Source: Anseranas semipalmata
Lineage: Eukaryota; Chordata; Aves; Anseriformes; Anseranatidae
DNA length: 64,000 nucleotides
Assembly (NCBI GenBank): GCA_013399115.1
Contig: VXAA01005207.1
Location: 68,790-132,789 of the forward strand
Direction: 5' to 3'
Both the position numbers and the translations under genes were made by a program. Every line of letters starts with the position of its first letter. The first letter of the stretch is position 1. Under the pieces are notes generated by a model that saw nothing but the letters and a program-made list of their open reading frames with translations, had not been told where the DNA came from and made no database searches. Positions 1-12,149 of this stretch are shown here, piece after piece.

Positions 1-489
1 GGGATCTTTGGAGATCTTTGGAAAGCCACTTAGAATTGACCCCCAGCTCTAATTCTTGCCTGAATTCAAACCTCTGTTAGTCTCCTTGGCTGAACTGGTC
101 CTAGCTGAAGTGCCTCTGGATATATCCTTCCTCTTTCCTTGTCACCTGGCAGGACTCAGATTACAGCATTGTGGCCAAAGCTGGTTCCTTCCCACCAAGC
201 CTGTGCATCACAGTGGAGACCCCTCCAGCACAGTCATTCCCCAAGCAGTAACTTGTGCAATCTACTGCTTGTCACTTGATGTCAGGAAAAGCCCATAGCT
301 GCAGGCCAGAGATGGGGACTGGGAGGTTAGTGTCTCCTACCTGAGAATGTCTGTCTGAGACTCCCACTTCTGTGCGGGCTGCAAATGTTTAAGCAGCAGT
401 GATGCCCCAGGCATGCCTTGCTTTGGGTGAGGAGCTGCTACAAGTACAGTGCAGCAGTCCCCCTCCCACCCAGGAGGTACCAACTGTTA

Positions 490-490
490 T

Positions 491-571
<81 letters not shown>

Positions 572-572
572 T
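490..572. repeat. Compound microsatellite (TATC)n then (TTTA)n
   Basis: About 11 perfect TATC units (492-535) run directly into about nine TTTA units (536-571). The two motifs differ by one base, as expected if one arose from the other by substitution and slippage. Confidence 0.95.
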
Positions 573-1360
573 CTCAGAAGGAAGTGCAGCTTTTCTCATG
601 CCAAGAAGACAGGGATTCACTAAGATGATATTTCATCCTGCCAGGGAAATTTGTTGCTCTCCAAACACTCTGAATTCAATTCAGTGAGCCTGAACTTGTG
701 GAGGAAGCAGGGCCCAGCCTGCATGAGCTGCTGCTGCTCTCCTTGCTCCAGAGAGGCTGCTGAGTAGCATAATTTTTTAAGGCTAGTAATATGACTCCAA
801 TGCCCTGCCGAGCTCAGGGTGGCATAGCTGAGACATCGAACTGAACCACCAACACCTCTCCAGGCACAGAAAAGTGCAGCAGCTGGGCAGTGATGGCCAG
901 GCAATGCAATGTTTTCAAAGTCCTGAGAGCTCCCAGGGCAGTAGGAGCTCTGCGAGGAGATAGAGGCTGTGGAGAGCTATGCCTGTCCCTGAGAGCTCTG
1001 TGGAGAGGAGCAGAATGCTCCATCCACTTAACTCATCAATGCTTCTCTATGGGCAGGTATTCCTCACCCAGATAGGGCCACATGGAACCATCATCTGCTC
1101 CTGTGCTGACCCTGCATCTGACCACCAGCTTTCCATGGGGACAGCATCAGACTAAGGTGAATGATTTCTTCTGCCAGGCAAAGAAATCAGCTCACTGTGA
1201 GGCCCCAGGGATGCCTTGTTCCCAAGGCTGTGTCCACCTCCATTATTTACTCCAGGCCACTGACCCCAGTGACCTCCTCTGCTCTGCACTAAGCCCAGCC
1301 CTCCTGCAGAGATGTAGCCAGCTCCTCAGACCCTGGGCCCTGGGGTCTTCAGAGGTGTTG

Positions 1361-1443
1361 TGCACAGTTTCCAGGGTCTTCAGAGGTGTTGTGCCTTGAA
1401 AGCCACAATGCACAACACCTCTGAAGACCCTGGAAACTGTGCA
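1361..1443. repeat. Perfect 34-bp inverted repeat (hairpin)
   Basis: Bases 1361-1394 are the exact reverse complement of 1410-1443, separated by a 15-base loop (1395-1409). Twenty-one bases of the left arm (1374-1394) also occur as a direct copy at 1343-1363. A template-switch event is the simplest origin. A structured RNA is possible but there is no other evidence for one. Confidence 0.9.
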
Positions 1444-1764
1444 GATCTCACTGCCCTTGCAGTGTGTAAGGAGCTGAGCACTGCCAAGCACCTTGTTCTG
1501 GACTAGGCCATTCTCTGATGGCTGGAAGTGGAAACCCAAGTGCTCTCTGCCCAGATGGAAACTTCTCCAGCTCAGATCACTCATCCCCATTCCTACCCTC
1601 ACGATGTGGTACCCATGCCATGGGAATCCACAGCATGAACAAGGGAGGATCAGAGGCCTGAGGGAGCTTTATTTGACTGCCTGGGCAACTGCTATCAGGG
1701 AAGGCAGGAACTGCCAGACAAGTCTAATATTTGCAATCTGCATTCATTAAAGACCTGATGATAA

Positions 1765-2245
1765 ATATAGAATCATAGAATCATGGAATATCCAAAGTTG
1801 GAAGGGACCCACAAGGATCATCGAGTCCAACTCCTGGGTCTGCCACAGGACCACCCAAAAATCAGACCCTGTGTCTGAGAGCATTGTCCAAATGCCTCTT
1901 GAACTCCAGCAGGCTCAGTGCCGTGACCACTTCCCTGGGGAGCCTGTTCTAGTGCCCAAACACCCTCTTGGTGAAGAACCTTTTCCTAACATCCAGCCTG
2001 AACATCCCTTGACACAGCTTCATGCCGTTCCCTCAGGTTGTGTCGCTGTCACCAGAGAGAAGAGATCGGTGCCTGCCCCTCTGCTCCCCTCATCAGGAAG
2101 CTGTAGGCTGCCATGAGGTCTCATCTCAATCTCCTCATCTCTAGGCTGAACAATCCAAGTAAACTCAGCCACTCCTCATGCATCTTCCCCTCTAGACCCT
2201 TCACCATTTTCATAGCCCTTCTTTGGACACTCTAATAGTTTTATG
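1765..2245 (-). mobile_element. CR1 LINE 3' fragment
   Basis: The plus strand starts with the inverted CR1 3' terminal motif (AGAATCATAGAATCATGG) and then the typical 'TTGGAAGGGACCCACAAGGATCATCGAG' class of sequence. It continues with the reverse complement of the reverse-transcriptase tail up to about 2245. The copy is 5'-truncated, as usual for CR1. Confidence 0.92.
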
Positions 2246-3876
2246 TCCTTTTTATACTGTGGTTTGAAGAGTGCTCCCCTCCAGCCATGGCAATGCTTGG
2301 CTGAGCAGCGCAGTAGCCCCAGTCTCCCTACACAGAGCTATCAGCAGATGGGCGTGTCTTGGAATTACTTCAGCACCATTTGCCAAAATCAGGGAATATA
2401 TCTTTGTTTCAAAGGGTCTGTGTGTGAGAGCACCATGGACCAGAACCTGCTAGGGACAAATTTGCCTTTGCCCAGTCAGTCATTTCTGTAGACAGTGATG
2501 GGGATCTGTCTTTGTAGATAGTGACCCTGTACTTGTTGCCCTGGAGTGGTGGCTCGTGAGAGCTGTTGCCTTCCTGAAGCACTAGAAGGCGGCACCTGGC
2601 AGACCCCCAGACTCCACCTTGTTTGGGGTGGACTCTGTCTCCAGCACCCCATGCTTGTTTGGGGATATATGGGGAGATGGGGGTGAACCTCAGCATGATG
2701 GGAGCCTGACAATTCAAGGGGCTTCTGGATAGAGTCCTGCTAGGGGTGGCCAACATCCCAATGGGAGATGGGATGTAGATAGTTTCCTTTTGGAGAAATG
2801 CAGTGGGTATTTCCCTGCAATAGTGTAACTTCGACAAACTAAAGTAAACCTCCTCACTCTGCCCCAAAAGCACAGCTGGAGCCTTGGCAAGTAATTGGGA
2901 AGCTGGTATTACTGGAAGCACCACTAATAGACAGCTGTTTTGGGTGGTCAGTGTTTGGGGGTTCAAAGATACCCTGGACAAATATTGATACATGGATGCC
3001 AGCTCAAGGTTCACCACGCCTATGGGGAGAGGTGGTCCTTTGTCAGAAAGGAGGGCTGTATTGCACAGTGCTGTACAGACACCTATCAAGAGAACATTCC
3101 ATGTCTGGACACAAGAGACACAAGAGAGATGCTGGGAAGGGAGAGTACCAAATAACTGGGGTGAAAAGCCAGAGGGCAGCTGTGCTCAGGTCTGTCCAGA
3201 CCTGTGCAGGATGTACAATGAGCTTGGTCAATCATTCAGCTTCTTTGCTAACAAATCTTGCTTTTGCCTTTTTACACTCCAAGAAAGGACAGAAAGAAGG
3301 GGGCTTGGCTATAAAGTGCCCCTGGCCCCCTGATAACAAGCTGTGCTATACTGAAAAGTGCAGCATGTGGGGATCAGCCTCTCTCCAATTGGTAACACCA
3401 CTCTGATCACTTCTGTTGTGGGAGTTTGTGATGGACCAACAGCTCTTTTCAAAGAGCATCTTTCTGCTGCCATCACCACTTCCATTCGTAGTGATTTTTG
3501 TGCTCCTTTGAAACAGGAGTAGCTTACCTCTACACAGATCATAGGGCACTGGCTCACTGGCTGGTAACTGACAGCATCCAGCTCCTGGGACTCAGGAAAG
3601 TGGACAGAGAACGAATCCACCTTTCTCACCTTGCTGCTGCTATTGTCCTTTATTTTTATGCTTCTGTGATATGAAATTATTTCTAAAGCCGGCAAGCACT
3701 GCTCCTTTTGATGTCCTAGGAGCTGCAGAAAAAGGAAAGCAAACAGGTCCTCAGCATGAGTCAGAACCATGCCAAACATGCTGTTGTCTGTATCTGGGTG
3801 CCTTGGCCTTGGAAACGGGCTCTGCTTTTTACTTTCCCACTGATTGTTGCTCCCAGATGGAGACAGCATTGCTGCT

Positions 3877-3892
3877 GGGGGGGGGGGGGGGG
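3877..3892 (+). repeat. Homopolymer G16
   Basis: Sixteen consecutive G residues with no interruption. This could form a quadruplex, and its length is error-prone in sequencing and assembly. Confidence 0.95.
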
Positions 3893-5367
3893 TTACCTTG
3901 GCTTTTTCCTGAAGTCTCCCAGTGGGGCTTTTTGCTGCAGTCTCTAAGAGCACTCAGGCTCTAGGATGGTGCAAGGGGACATTAGTGCAGGTGTTCTCCT
4001 GGATGAATGGAGCTACTGCTGGTCTGACAAGAGACACTGAGAGCTTGTAGTAGTTGCTAACTTCAAAGGTGTCTTGTGGTGCTTTGCTGTGACTGCTAGT
4101 GACTGTGATCCTTTCAACCTCTTTTGCTGTCCTTGTCCTTCTGCTTTACATCCCTAGCCTAAGAAAGTTGGACCCTGGAGATCCTTGCTCAGTGACGTGG
4201 CTGTTTGGATAGAGCCTTTTCCTGTTTCTTCTGCAACAGTGATGCTAGTGCCCCCATGCAGCTGCAGTGAGGTAGGTGCCTTCCTTCTTCTTCAGGACTC
4301 AGTCTCTTCTAGGCCTGATGAAAAACCAAAGGCAGTCACTGGTTCAGGGGAGAGAGCTGGACACATGTCCCTCAATAGGAGTGGGCAAACTCTAGGCTTA
4401 TGCCCATCTTGGAACATTTTCAAGACCAGACAAGATAAAGCCCTAAGAAGACTTGACAGCTGAGGTTCTTCTCAGTCTACATTTTCCTATGTTTCAGGGC
4501 TTGGCAGTTGAGCAACCTCTCCAGGGGATTGCTGGGGATTTATGACCAGAGAGGCAAGCTCTATACCAGCAGCCTGGGCAGCCCACCCACCTCATTCCTT
4601 TGTGTCCCTGGTGAGTGGCATTGCTGCACAAGGGCTTCCTGAGCTTTCTAGAAAACCAGGGATCCACTTGTGAACTTCTGTCTTTGAGGTGGTAAGGGAG
4701 ATTTCCTTTTGAAAATCCTCACTGGCATTTTCTACAAAGTGCCTCCTCCCTACATGCACTTCCTTCCTCCTCCCATATTGACTTTCTCAGTTCTGCAGCT
4801 GCCAAAAGCAAAAAATAACCCCTCCAATTCTTAAATTAATTAAAGCAAAAATGACTCCTGGTAAATGCTGACAGTTTAGGACACATGGTTGAATTTAAAA
4901 TAATAATATTTAAGAAAAGTTTCAAACTGAAAATATTTGTTCAATTAAAAAAATATTCTTCCCACATTTCCTGGCTGAAAATGTATTCTGAATTCAGCCC
5001 CTAGCCATGAATGTCACTGTCCCCAGGCTTTTCTGTCAGATATCTGGCTGCTTGTCTGGCTACATCAGCAGGCAGGTAACTGCAGTTCTGGCAACAGAGG
5101 GCTCTTACCTGCCCTTTCCCATCTCTTATTATTTAGCAGTATTGCTGAAGCCTGTGGCCAATTCCTCTTTGCTCACCACCTCTGCTTTTCCCTCCAGGAG
5201 CTCTTGGCCTGTGCAAGAGTGAATCCCAAGCTCCTCAGCTCAGCTTAGCAGTACCGGTGGCTATGGAGTGACCCGTGTGCAGGTGGTGCTCAGGGTGCGT
5301 GGGCAGAGCAGGAGGCTGGAGCTGGCTGCCCAAGCCTGAATGCGCCCTGTCCACACGCTCCTTGTAG

Positions 5368-5643
<276 letters not shown>

Positions 5644-6114
5644 AGGGCAGGGATGGGGCGAGCCTGGGTGCTCTGTGTGCCTCCCACCCCAGCTGGCCCC
5701 GGCCCCGGCCCCCCCTTCCTCTGTGGTGTTGCCCCGGGCCCGCAGGGATGCTCGGGGCAGGGAGGTGAGGTCGGGCTCTTGTCTGGGGTGGGTTTTCTAG
5801 GGGTTTCTCTCTTTTCTAAGCACTTTTCAGTTCTCTTTGCAGTCTGCAGCACTCTTGGTGAGATGTGTTGGAGGGACAATATGACTCCCCATGGTCCTTG
5901 CTGCCTGCCATGTCCCTGGGCAGTATTGTGTGCTGCAGTGAGGGGCAGGAGCCGATGAGGAAGGGCATGGCAGGACCTGCCCTCAGCCACAGCCCACAGG
6001 GCTCCTGGTCTGGGTGGCTCTGCCTGGTGCCAGGCCAGAACTCTGACCCCCACCTCCTCCTGCCTCCCACATTGCCCCCGTCTGTGTCCTCTGGGGTGTG
6101 CTGACCATGGTCCA

Positions 6115-6142
<28 letters not shown>
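6115..6142. repeat. (GT)14 microsatellite
   Basis: Twenty-eight bases of uninterrupted GT dinucleotide, about 470 bases after the CTXN1 stop, within the probable 3' UTR. Confidence 0.95.
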
Positions 6143-6146
<4 letters not shown>

Positions 6147-6800
6147 GTAGCTGAGCTTTGTCTGTGAGGCAATTTATGGGCACCTGACCCAAGTGCTGGC
6201 TTTGTTCCTCTCTGTGTGGCAGCCCCAAGTGCCCCCCACAAGTAAGGGGAAGATGGAGACCCCATGCGCAGCCCCCTTTTGGCATCCAGACCTGCAGCCT
6301 GCTCTCTGCTTTACACCATAGTGACCTGTCCCTGCCAAGCTGGTGAAAATGGTCTGAGCAAGGTGCAGTCATGCAGACACTTGCAGACCTGCCTGGGTGG
6401 ACCTGCTGGGATCCCTGCAGGGATCAAAAATCCCACACAACACTTGGGAGATGTCCCTCAGCCAGTCCAGTCCTGGCAGTACCCAGCAGGAACCCACTCT
6501 GGCAAGTCCCCGTTCCAGCAGGATCTGGGCAGCCTCCTCACGTCTGGGTGTGCTGGGGGTGGCTGGCCCCTCCCTGGCCATCCTGCACCTGGATAGCAGA
6601 AGGGCTCTGTAAGTAGCTGAGGGGAAAATACGGCTGTCTTCCTGCCCCTGTGTGGGAACCACGCCTCTTGAGTAGGGGTGCTGCAGCTAGTCACAGGGCT
6701 AGCTAGCAAAAGCCGTGGTGGGTTATGGCTGTGGGCCAATAAGAAGGTTTGTACTAAGGGATTTGAACCCATGGGGGAGAACTTCCTCATGCACCTTGGA

Positions 6801-6806
6801 AATAAA
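6801..6806 (+). promoter_or_regulatory. Candidate CTXN1 polyadenylation signal AATAAA
   Basis: Canonical AATAAA hexamer 1.16 kb after the CTXN1 stop on the same strand, with a T/G-containing stretch some 30 bases on. Assignment to CTXN1 is inference. Confidence 0.4.
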
Positions 6807-7754
6807 GCTGCACTGTGCTAACCCCATACAGCTTTTCCTCTGCTCTGTGATGCGTCCCATCAGGCACTCAGAGGAGTAGTGCTGCTCCCCAGGCAGTGGT
6901 AGGCTGCCCCATCTGTCTCTGTCTGAGCCAAGACCTACTTCTCTCAGCACAAGCTGGAGCTGCTCCACAGGGAATGGGTGCCATGTGGGACAGGAGCATC
7001 CCCACCAGGCCATGGTGCTGCAGGTGCCCCATACCTGGGAACGTGCTCTCTTGGGGACATGCAAAAGGTAATCCTTAGCCACAGTGTGGCACCTGGACCA
7101 GTGTGGCTGGGCAAGGAAAGTCCCGTTCTGGCCACATCTCCTGAAGGACCTGTGGGCTGTGCTTGGCCATGTCTTCTACAGCACTCTGGGTCTGTGTGAT
7201 GAATACACCTGTGTGTAGGCACAGCAGGCAGCAACGTGGTGGGTTCTATTGTATCCAGCAGGACCTTCTGGGTGTGTGGGTGCTTGTCACCCCCGGGGAG
7301 TCCCTGGGGTCACATGAGCACTGGCATGGGGGAAGGTGCAAGGAGTGACTGCTGAGTGTTGCAAAGAAGCAAAGGCTCACGGGCTGGTTTGGGTGCTACA
7401 TGTCCCTGGACCAAGGGGTAAGTTCTCCCCACGGCTGTGTCAGGAGGGACAGAGGGCAAAAGACATGTTACACCTCCATAACACTCTGCCCTGATAGGAA
7501 AATCATTGGGAGCCATCTCTCATGGGGATGGCCAGACTAGTGCAGGGGCACTGATGGTATGGTTAGCATCACACAGGCAGCAAAGAAACAGTGGCTGACA
7601 GGACATGGGTACCAAGGTCCAGTGCATCCTACTTCTGCACCTTCTTTGGCACCACTCTCTCCCCTAGCCAACACATCTGATACGACTCAACTAGTGCCAA
7701 GGCTGGCAGCCCAGGCAGCTGTTCAGGAGGACTTTGCAGCTATCTGATCTCATT
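6807..7754. other. Intergenic sequence, nothing recognised
   Basis: Unique-looking, moderately GC-rich DNA between the probable CTXN1 3' end and the next CR1. No coding, RNA or repeat signature that I can support. Confidence 0.5.
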
Positions 7755-8006
7755 GGGAACATGTTTAGATTTAGACCAGATGTTAGGAGGAAATTCTTTA
7801 CTCTGGGGGCGGTGAGGCACTGGGACAGGCTGCCCAGAGAAGTTGTGGAAGCCCCATCCCTGGAGGTGTTCAAGACCAGGTTGGATGAGGCCCTGGGCAA
7901 CCTGATCTAGTGGGTGGCATTCCTGCCCGTGGCAGGCGGTTTGGAACTAGATGATCTTTAAGGTCCCTTCCAACCCTAGCCATTTTATGATTCTATGATT
8001 CTATGT
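7755..8006 (+). mobile_element. CR1 LINE 3' fragment
   Basis: Contains the CR1 reverse-transcriptase tail (GGACAGGCTGCCCAGAGAAG; GTGGAAGCCCCATCCCTGGAGG), the conserved 3' untranslated part, and the terminal tandem ATTCTATG motif at about 7989-8005. 5'-truncated. Confidence 0.95.
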
Positions 8007-8721
8007 TTTCCTCTGCCCAGGTTTCATTGCTTGACTGTCCCCCCACCCAGAGGTGCCTCTGCTCTCCCATCACCCAGGAAGGTGATGGGCTCCCTCACAG
8101 TTGCTGGGATGTTGTGGCCCTGCCTGCCCTCTTGTGGTACATGGCTACACAGCCGATGGCCAGCTCTGGCTCTGCATCCAGAGTGGGAGGCTAAGAAGGG
8201 CTCGCTGAAAATGAGAATGTCAGCCTGGAACTTGAGTTTGAGTTGAACTCAATCAGCTGGACCCTGACTCTGGGACACATGGCTGAAAACCTATATCATA
8301 ACACGCACTGCATGTAATATTCACTGCACAGTCTAGACAACCCCTGCATTGTGTGACCTCTGCTCATCACAAGCACCATTACTACCAAAAGCAAGTATCA
8401 GTTGGCCAGGAATACCAAGGATAAAGTTGCCCACTAAGTGGTAGGGGAAGTTGTACTTCACAGCATGAGGTGACATGCTCAATGCTACTGGATTATCCAG
8501 CAACACAATGGGGCCTCCAGCCATTTGATCACACAGCACTCAGTAATGAATGACAAAACCCAAAGGTCCCCATTTCCCAATACCACCTGGTAACTGCTGG
8601 CTGAGAGGAGTGTGGTCCTGCCTGAAGATTTCAGGAAAAGTGACTGACAGGTGGAAACAGCATGTGATGAGCCCCTGAATGCCTCAGACTGTCATTGCTT
8701 TGTGATGGAGAGTTTTGTAGG
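8007..8721. other. Intergenic sequence, nothing recognised
   Basis: No gene or known repeat recognised between the CR1 and the following LTR. Confidence 0.45.
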
Positions 8722-8995
8722 TGAATCCGAGAAAAACCTTGCCAGAATAACTTGACACACCAATGTGTTATGTCAAGCAGGTATTCCTTTATTGCAACAG
8801 CACCATCGACATCAGGGAGAGCTCCGCCTGACATGTACAACGTGGGCAGGCACAGCTACCCCTTTTATAGGCATGATATACATATGCATAAGCTTATTAA
8901 CATACTATCCCGCCCCCTCTGCACATGCAGTCTGGGTGCAGAAGTTTCTAGACTGAGGTGTTCCATATTCATAGCCATGAACATATTACCCGCCT
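8722..8995 (-). mobile_element. Endogenous retrovirus LTR (copy C)
   Basis: Read on the minus strand it has LTR organisation: a TATAAAAGG box (8862-8869), an AATAAA signal (8788-8793), a short U5, and a terminal CA at 8722. The same R-U5 sequence recurs twice around the assembly gap at 11.3-11.8 kb, which supports an LTR. The 5' limit near 8995 follows a purine-rich GGAGGCGGG stretch that resembles a polypurine tract. Confidence 0.75.
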
Positions 8996-9390
8996 CCTTT
9001 TACGAATGCGCCCTGGAAAGGGTGAGGGTCTTTCGGGTGGTCGTCGATGAAGGCTTCCAAGTCTTCCTCGTCCTGCACTTTCGACCTTTCCGCGGGGGGT
9101 GGCAGTGCGCACCGGCTCCTCTCGTTCGGTTGCCATGGCAGCCCGGTTGCACATGCGCGGAAGGCCTTTGCTGTTGCTACGGCACGTTGCGAGCTGGGTC
9201 CCGAAGCCCGCGCTTTTTCGACAGCCAATCAGAAGAGAACAACACAGAAAACTGCCCAACAACACCACAAGGAAACTTTTCCTCGAATCACTGCCCCAAC
9301 AACACAACTTCATAACTATAAAACTTTTCCCCGAATTACAACTTTATAATAAGAAAACATTTCCCCGAATCATAGGAACACATCTCACTG
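8996..9390 (-). mobile_element. 3' internal remnant of the same endogenous retrovirus
   Basis: Lies immediately before the LTR in the minus orientation. An open frame of about 80 codons (8986-9228) runs into the purine-rich tract next to the LTR, as in a retroviral 3' end. Its start also resembles the sequence next to the LTR at 11.93-12.1 kb. Positions 9275-9370 hold three imperfect copies of a CTTTTCCCCGAAT-like unit. No retroviral protein domain is recognisable, and nothing here looks functional. Confidence 0.5.
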
Positions 9391-11277
9391 TTCAGCAGGA
9401 AAACCAAGACTTGCTCCCTGTGCAACACTGAGCAGAGGCAGTGTTGCTGACCCCTAGCAGATCCTCTGGTGTGATCTCCTGGAGAGGCTGGCCTTGTGCC
9501 ATTGTCTGCAAAGCCTGGACTGGGACCTGTCTCAGTGTCCAGTCTCTGAGTTTTGTTCTTGGTGCAAGGCAGCACAGCCCAAACTTGTCCTGCCAGGTTT
9601 CTCTTCCAAAATGCTGTACTAAGACTGCCTGGCTTTGCCAGCATGGTGATTCCTTTCTCTTTTCCCTGGAGCTGCTGCAAGATGACGCATGCAGAGGATA
9701 AGGGTCATTCTGGCCACAGAGCTGTTTCTCTTGAAGATGGAGACTGACAGCTGGGACAGGCTGTAGGCTGGGGGACACTGGCACTGTTCACATCAGGGTT
9801 TTCCAAGCAAAAGCAATCACAGCAGATTAATGAGGGGTCCCAGCTTCCCTGCAAAAAATCTCTGAACTGTGGCACAACTTGCAGTAGTCACTTAGTCAGA
9901 GCTTCAGCTAAAGTGCTGAGCACTATGTGTGATGGGCAAGATGAGGCCTTAACATGTGGCCTCAGGCACACAGTGCCCAGCGTGTGCCCAGGCAATTCAG
10001 TGACTCACAGACATGCTGGCTGAAGCAAAAGGCTGGATCCAAAGCTGCAAGGGTTAAACAGTGAGGCTTGCACAGCCAAGCCTAAGGGGGAGTTGGGCAG
10101 TTGTTAGCAAAAGGAAGTGTATCAGGGCTTGATCAGCAGTCAATCTCAAATGCTTCTGAATGCATTGGACCTCTCCCACGTCTACTCAGGGATTGCAATA
10201 GGTTGGAATGCATGAGCATGCAATTCTCCTTCTAGGCATGACAATGCAGTCTCCTTCTGTGGACAACTACCTAGAGACAGCCAGGAAGAGCTGTTAGCTT
10301 TTAATGATCCTAACCTGGGTAAAATTTCCAAGATAATCACTCTCTGGAATCTCCCCTTTGTTCCCATGAGAAGAAGCCATCTACCGCTCCCTTGACTCAG
10401 CCCAGAATTAACAACAACCTTTATTCCTGCCAGTACTGCCCCAAACAGAGCTTTTAAGAGTCACTTTTTGTTAGCACTTTTAAATTAAACTGTTCCATAG
10501 ACGACTGTAAGTTTTTCGTAATAATGTGGGGATTGCACATAGCAAAAGGTAGAGAAATAGAAGAAAAGAAGAAAGGAAGGAAATCAAGAAGGTTCAAACT
10601 GGACCCCATGCACCACAAAACGTAAGGACACATGTAATTCTCCTCACTTTACTTGTATGAGAAAGTGAAATTCTCTCACAGACTCTTTTACATTCTTTCT
10701 TGCTCTTTTCCTAACACTTTCACAGACTTCCGTCCTTAGTAAGTTTCTTTAAGCTGCAACTCGATACTCTTCCAGACGCTGGGGGACCCCTTTGTCAGAA
10801 GAATTCCTGTGGATATAGCCTCTATTTGATGAAATTGAGAGCTGCTAAACTAACAAAGGGCTAACTAAAGATACGATTCTATGTTTATAATAGAAATCCT
10901 GTTTTACCAGCAACTACTTTTAAGAAACCCTGTAACAACATATGTATCCTTGTACGTTCACAGTCCTGTATTTTTTAGTTCAAACAAGGTGCTGAATTTA
11001 TGAATATAGTAATCTGTGTGTGTGTGTCTCATTGGAATTTTGGACATTATCCTGCATGCTTGCTGCCCTTGACCTTAAGAATCCCAATTATGTAGGCACC
11101 ATTTGAAGTAATTTCCCCAAATCAATTTTATTTTTTTTTTAGTCTCTCTGAGTGTACATGTGGCTCTTAGTCACATGCAAAAGCCCTACAGGTAACAATT
11201 GGGCTGGGTTGCTTTTCTGGGTGTTGTTTCAGTGTTGTTTTTTTTTCAACGATTTTAGGACCTAATAACTTTGGCTG
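9391..11277. other. Intergenic sequence, unassigned
   Basis: About 1.9 kb, becoming AT-rich after 10400. It includes a purine-rich patch (10550-10590) and a short GT run (11018-11029). It may contain old transposon remnants, but I recognise none and see no gene. Confidence 0.45.
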
Positions 11278-11346
11278 TGTATCCGAGAAAAACCTCGCCA
11301 GAATAACTTGATGTGCCAATGAGTTATGTCAAGCAGGTATTCCTTT
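11278..11346 (-). mobile_element. LTR fragment (copy B, R-U5 part)
   Basis: Minus-oriented R-U5 end of the LTR family seen at 8722, ending in CA at 11278 and running into the assembly gap just after its AATAAAGG region. The remainder of this copy appears to resume at 11765. Confidence 0.75.
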
Positions 11347-11516
11347 NNNNNNNNNNNNNNNNNNNNNNNNNNNNNNNNNNNNNNNNNNNNNNNNNNNNNN
11401 NNNNNNNNNNNNNNNNNNNNNNNNNNNNNNNNNNNNNNNNNNNNNNNNNNNNNNNNNNNNNNNNNNNNNNNNNNNNNNNNNNNNNNNNNNNNNNNNNNNN
11501 NNNNNNNNNNNNNNNN
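11347..11516. other. Assembly gap (170 N)
   Basis: Run of Ns flanked on both sides by copies of the same LTR family in opposite orientation, which explains why assembly failed here. Gap length may be nominal. Confidence 0.99.
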
Positions 11517-11764
11517 GGCTATGAATATGGAACACCTCAGTCTAGAAACTTCTGAGCACATGTGCAGAGGGGGCAGGATGGTATGTTAATAAGCTTATGC
11601 ATATGTATATCATGCCTATAAAAGGGGTAGCTGTGCCTGCCCACGTTGTACATGTTAGGCGGAGCTCTCCCCGATGTACCCAGAGCTGTTGCAATAAAGG
11701 GATACGTCCTTGACATAACACGTTGGCGTGTCAAGTTATTCTGGCGAGGTTTTTCTCAGATTCA
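11517..11764 (+). mobile_element. LTR (copy A), 5' end in the gap
   Basis: Plus-oriented LTR with TATAAAAGG (11617-11625), AATAAA (11693-11698) and a terminal CA at 11764. Its first visible bases match a point close to the 5' end of copy C, so only a few dozen LTR bases should be missing if it is a solo LTR. Confidence 0.8.
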
Positions 11765-11930
11765 CTGGGTACATGGGGGATAGCTCCACCATACATGTAC
11801 ACCAAGGGGAGGAATGGCTACGCATTTATAGACAGGTTAATTGCATATTCATTGCAATGTAAAGAAAGGAGTTACATATTCATTAGATTGCCAAGAAGTC
11901 ATTAACATAGTACCCTGCCCTTGGGGTATG
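11765..11930 (-). mobile_element. LTR fragment (copy B, U3 part)
   Basis: Minus-oriented U3 of a related but diverged LTR, with a TATAAATGC box. It begins exactly where copy A ends. The join occurs inside a conserved GATGTACCCAG-like segment, as expected if copy A inserted into copy B. Confidence 0.65.
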
Positions 11931-12130
11931 CGCTCTGGGAGGGGGTGAGGGTCTTTGGGCTCCTGCTGGCGCTTGTTGATGAACAGGAACTTGAAGTTTT
12001 TGCAGGAGTTTCTCGTGTTGCTGAGGCATGATCCTTACTGTGTAAGCCTGGGCCCTGAATCAGCTGTCTGGAAAACAGCTGGGACTGCAGTGATTGGCTG
12101 GAAAGCAGTTCTGCAGCCAAGACCCTGGGG
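11931..12130 (-). mobile_element. 3' internal remnant of retrovirus copy B
   Basis: Next to the copy B LTR, with a purine-rich GGGCAGGG boundary. It shares the 'GGGTGAGGGTCTTTGGG' type of sequence with the equivalent place beside copy C (9018-9038). Heavily decayed; no protein domain recognised. Confidence 0.5.
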
Positions 12131-12149
12131 ATCCCGATGGACACCAAGT

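Larger units (their letters stand above)
5644..6806 (+). other. CTXN1: Probable CTXN1 3' UTR
   Basis: GC-rich, non-coding sequence directly after the stop. It contains a (GT)14 run and ends at the first clear AATAAA signal (6801-6806). Extent is inferred from that signal only. Confidence 0.45.

Noticed and set aside
11262..11561. Open frames spanning the assembly gap
   Set aside because: They exist only because Ns hide stop codons.
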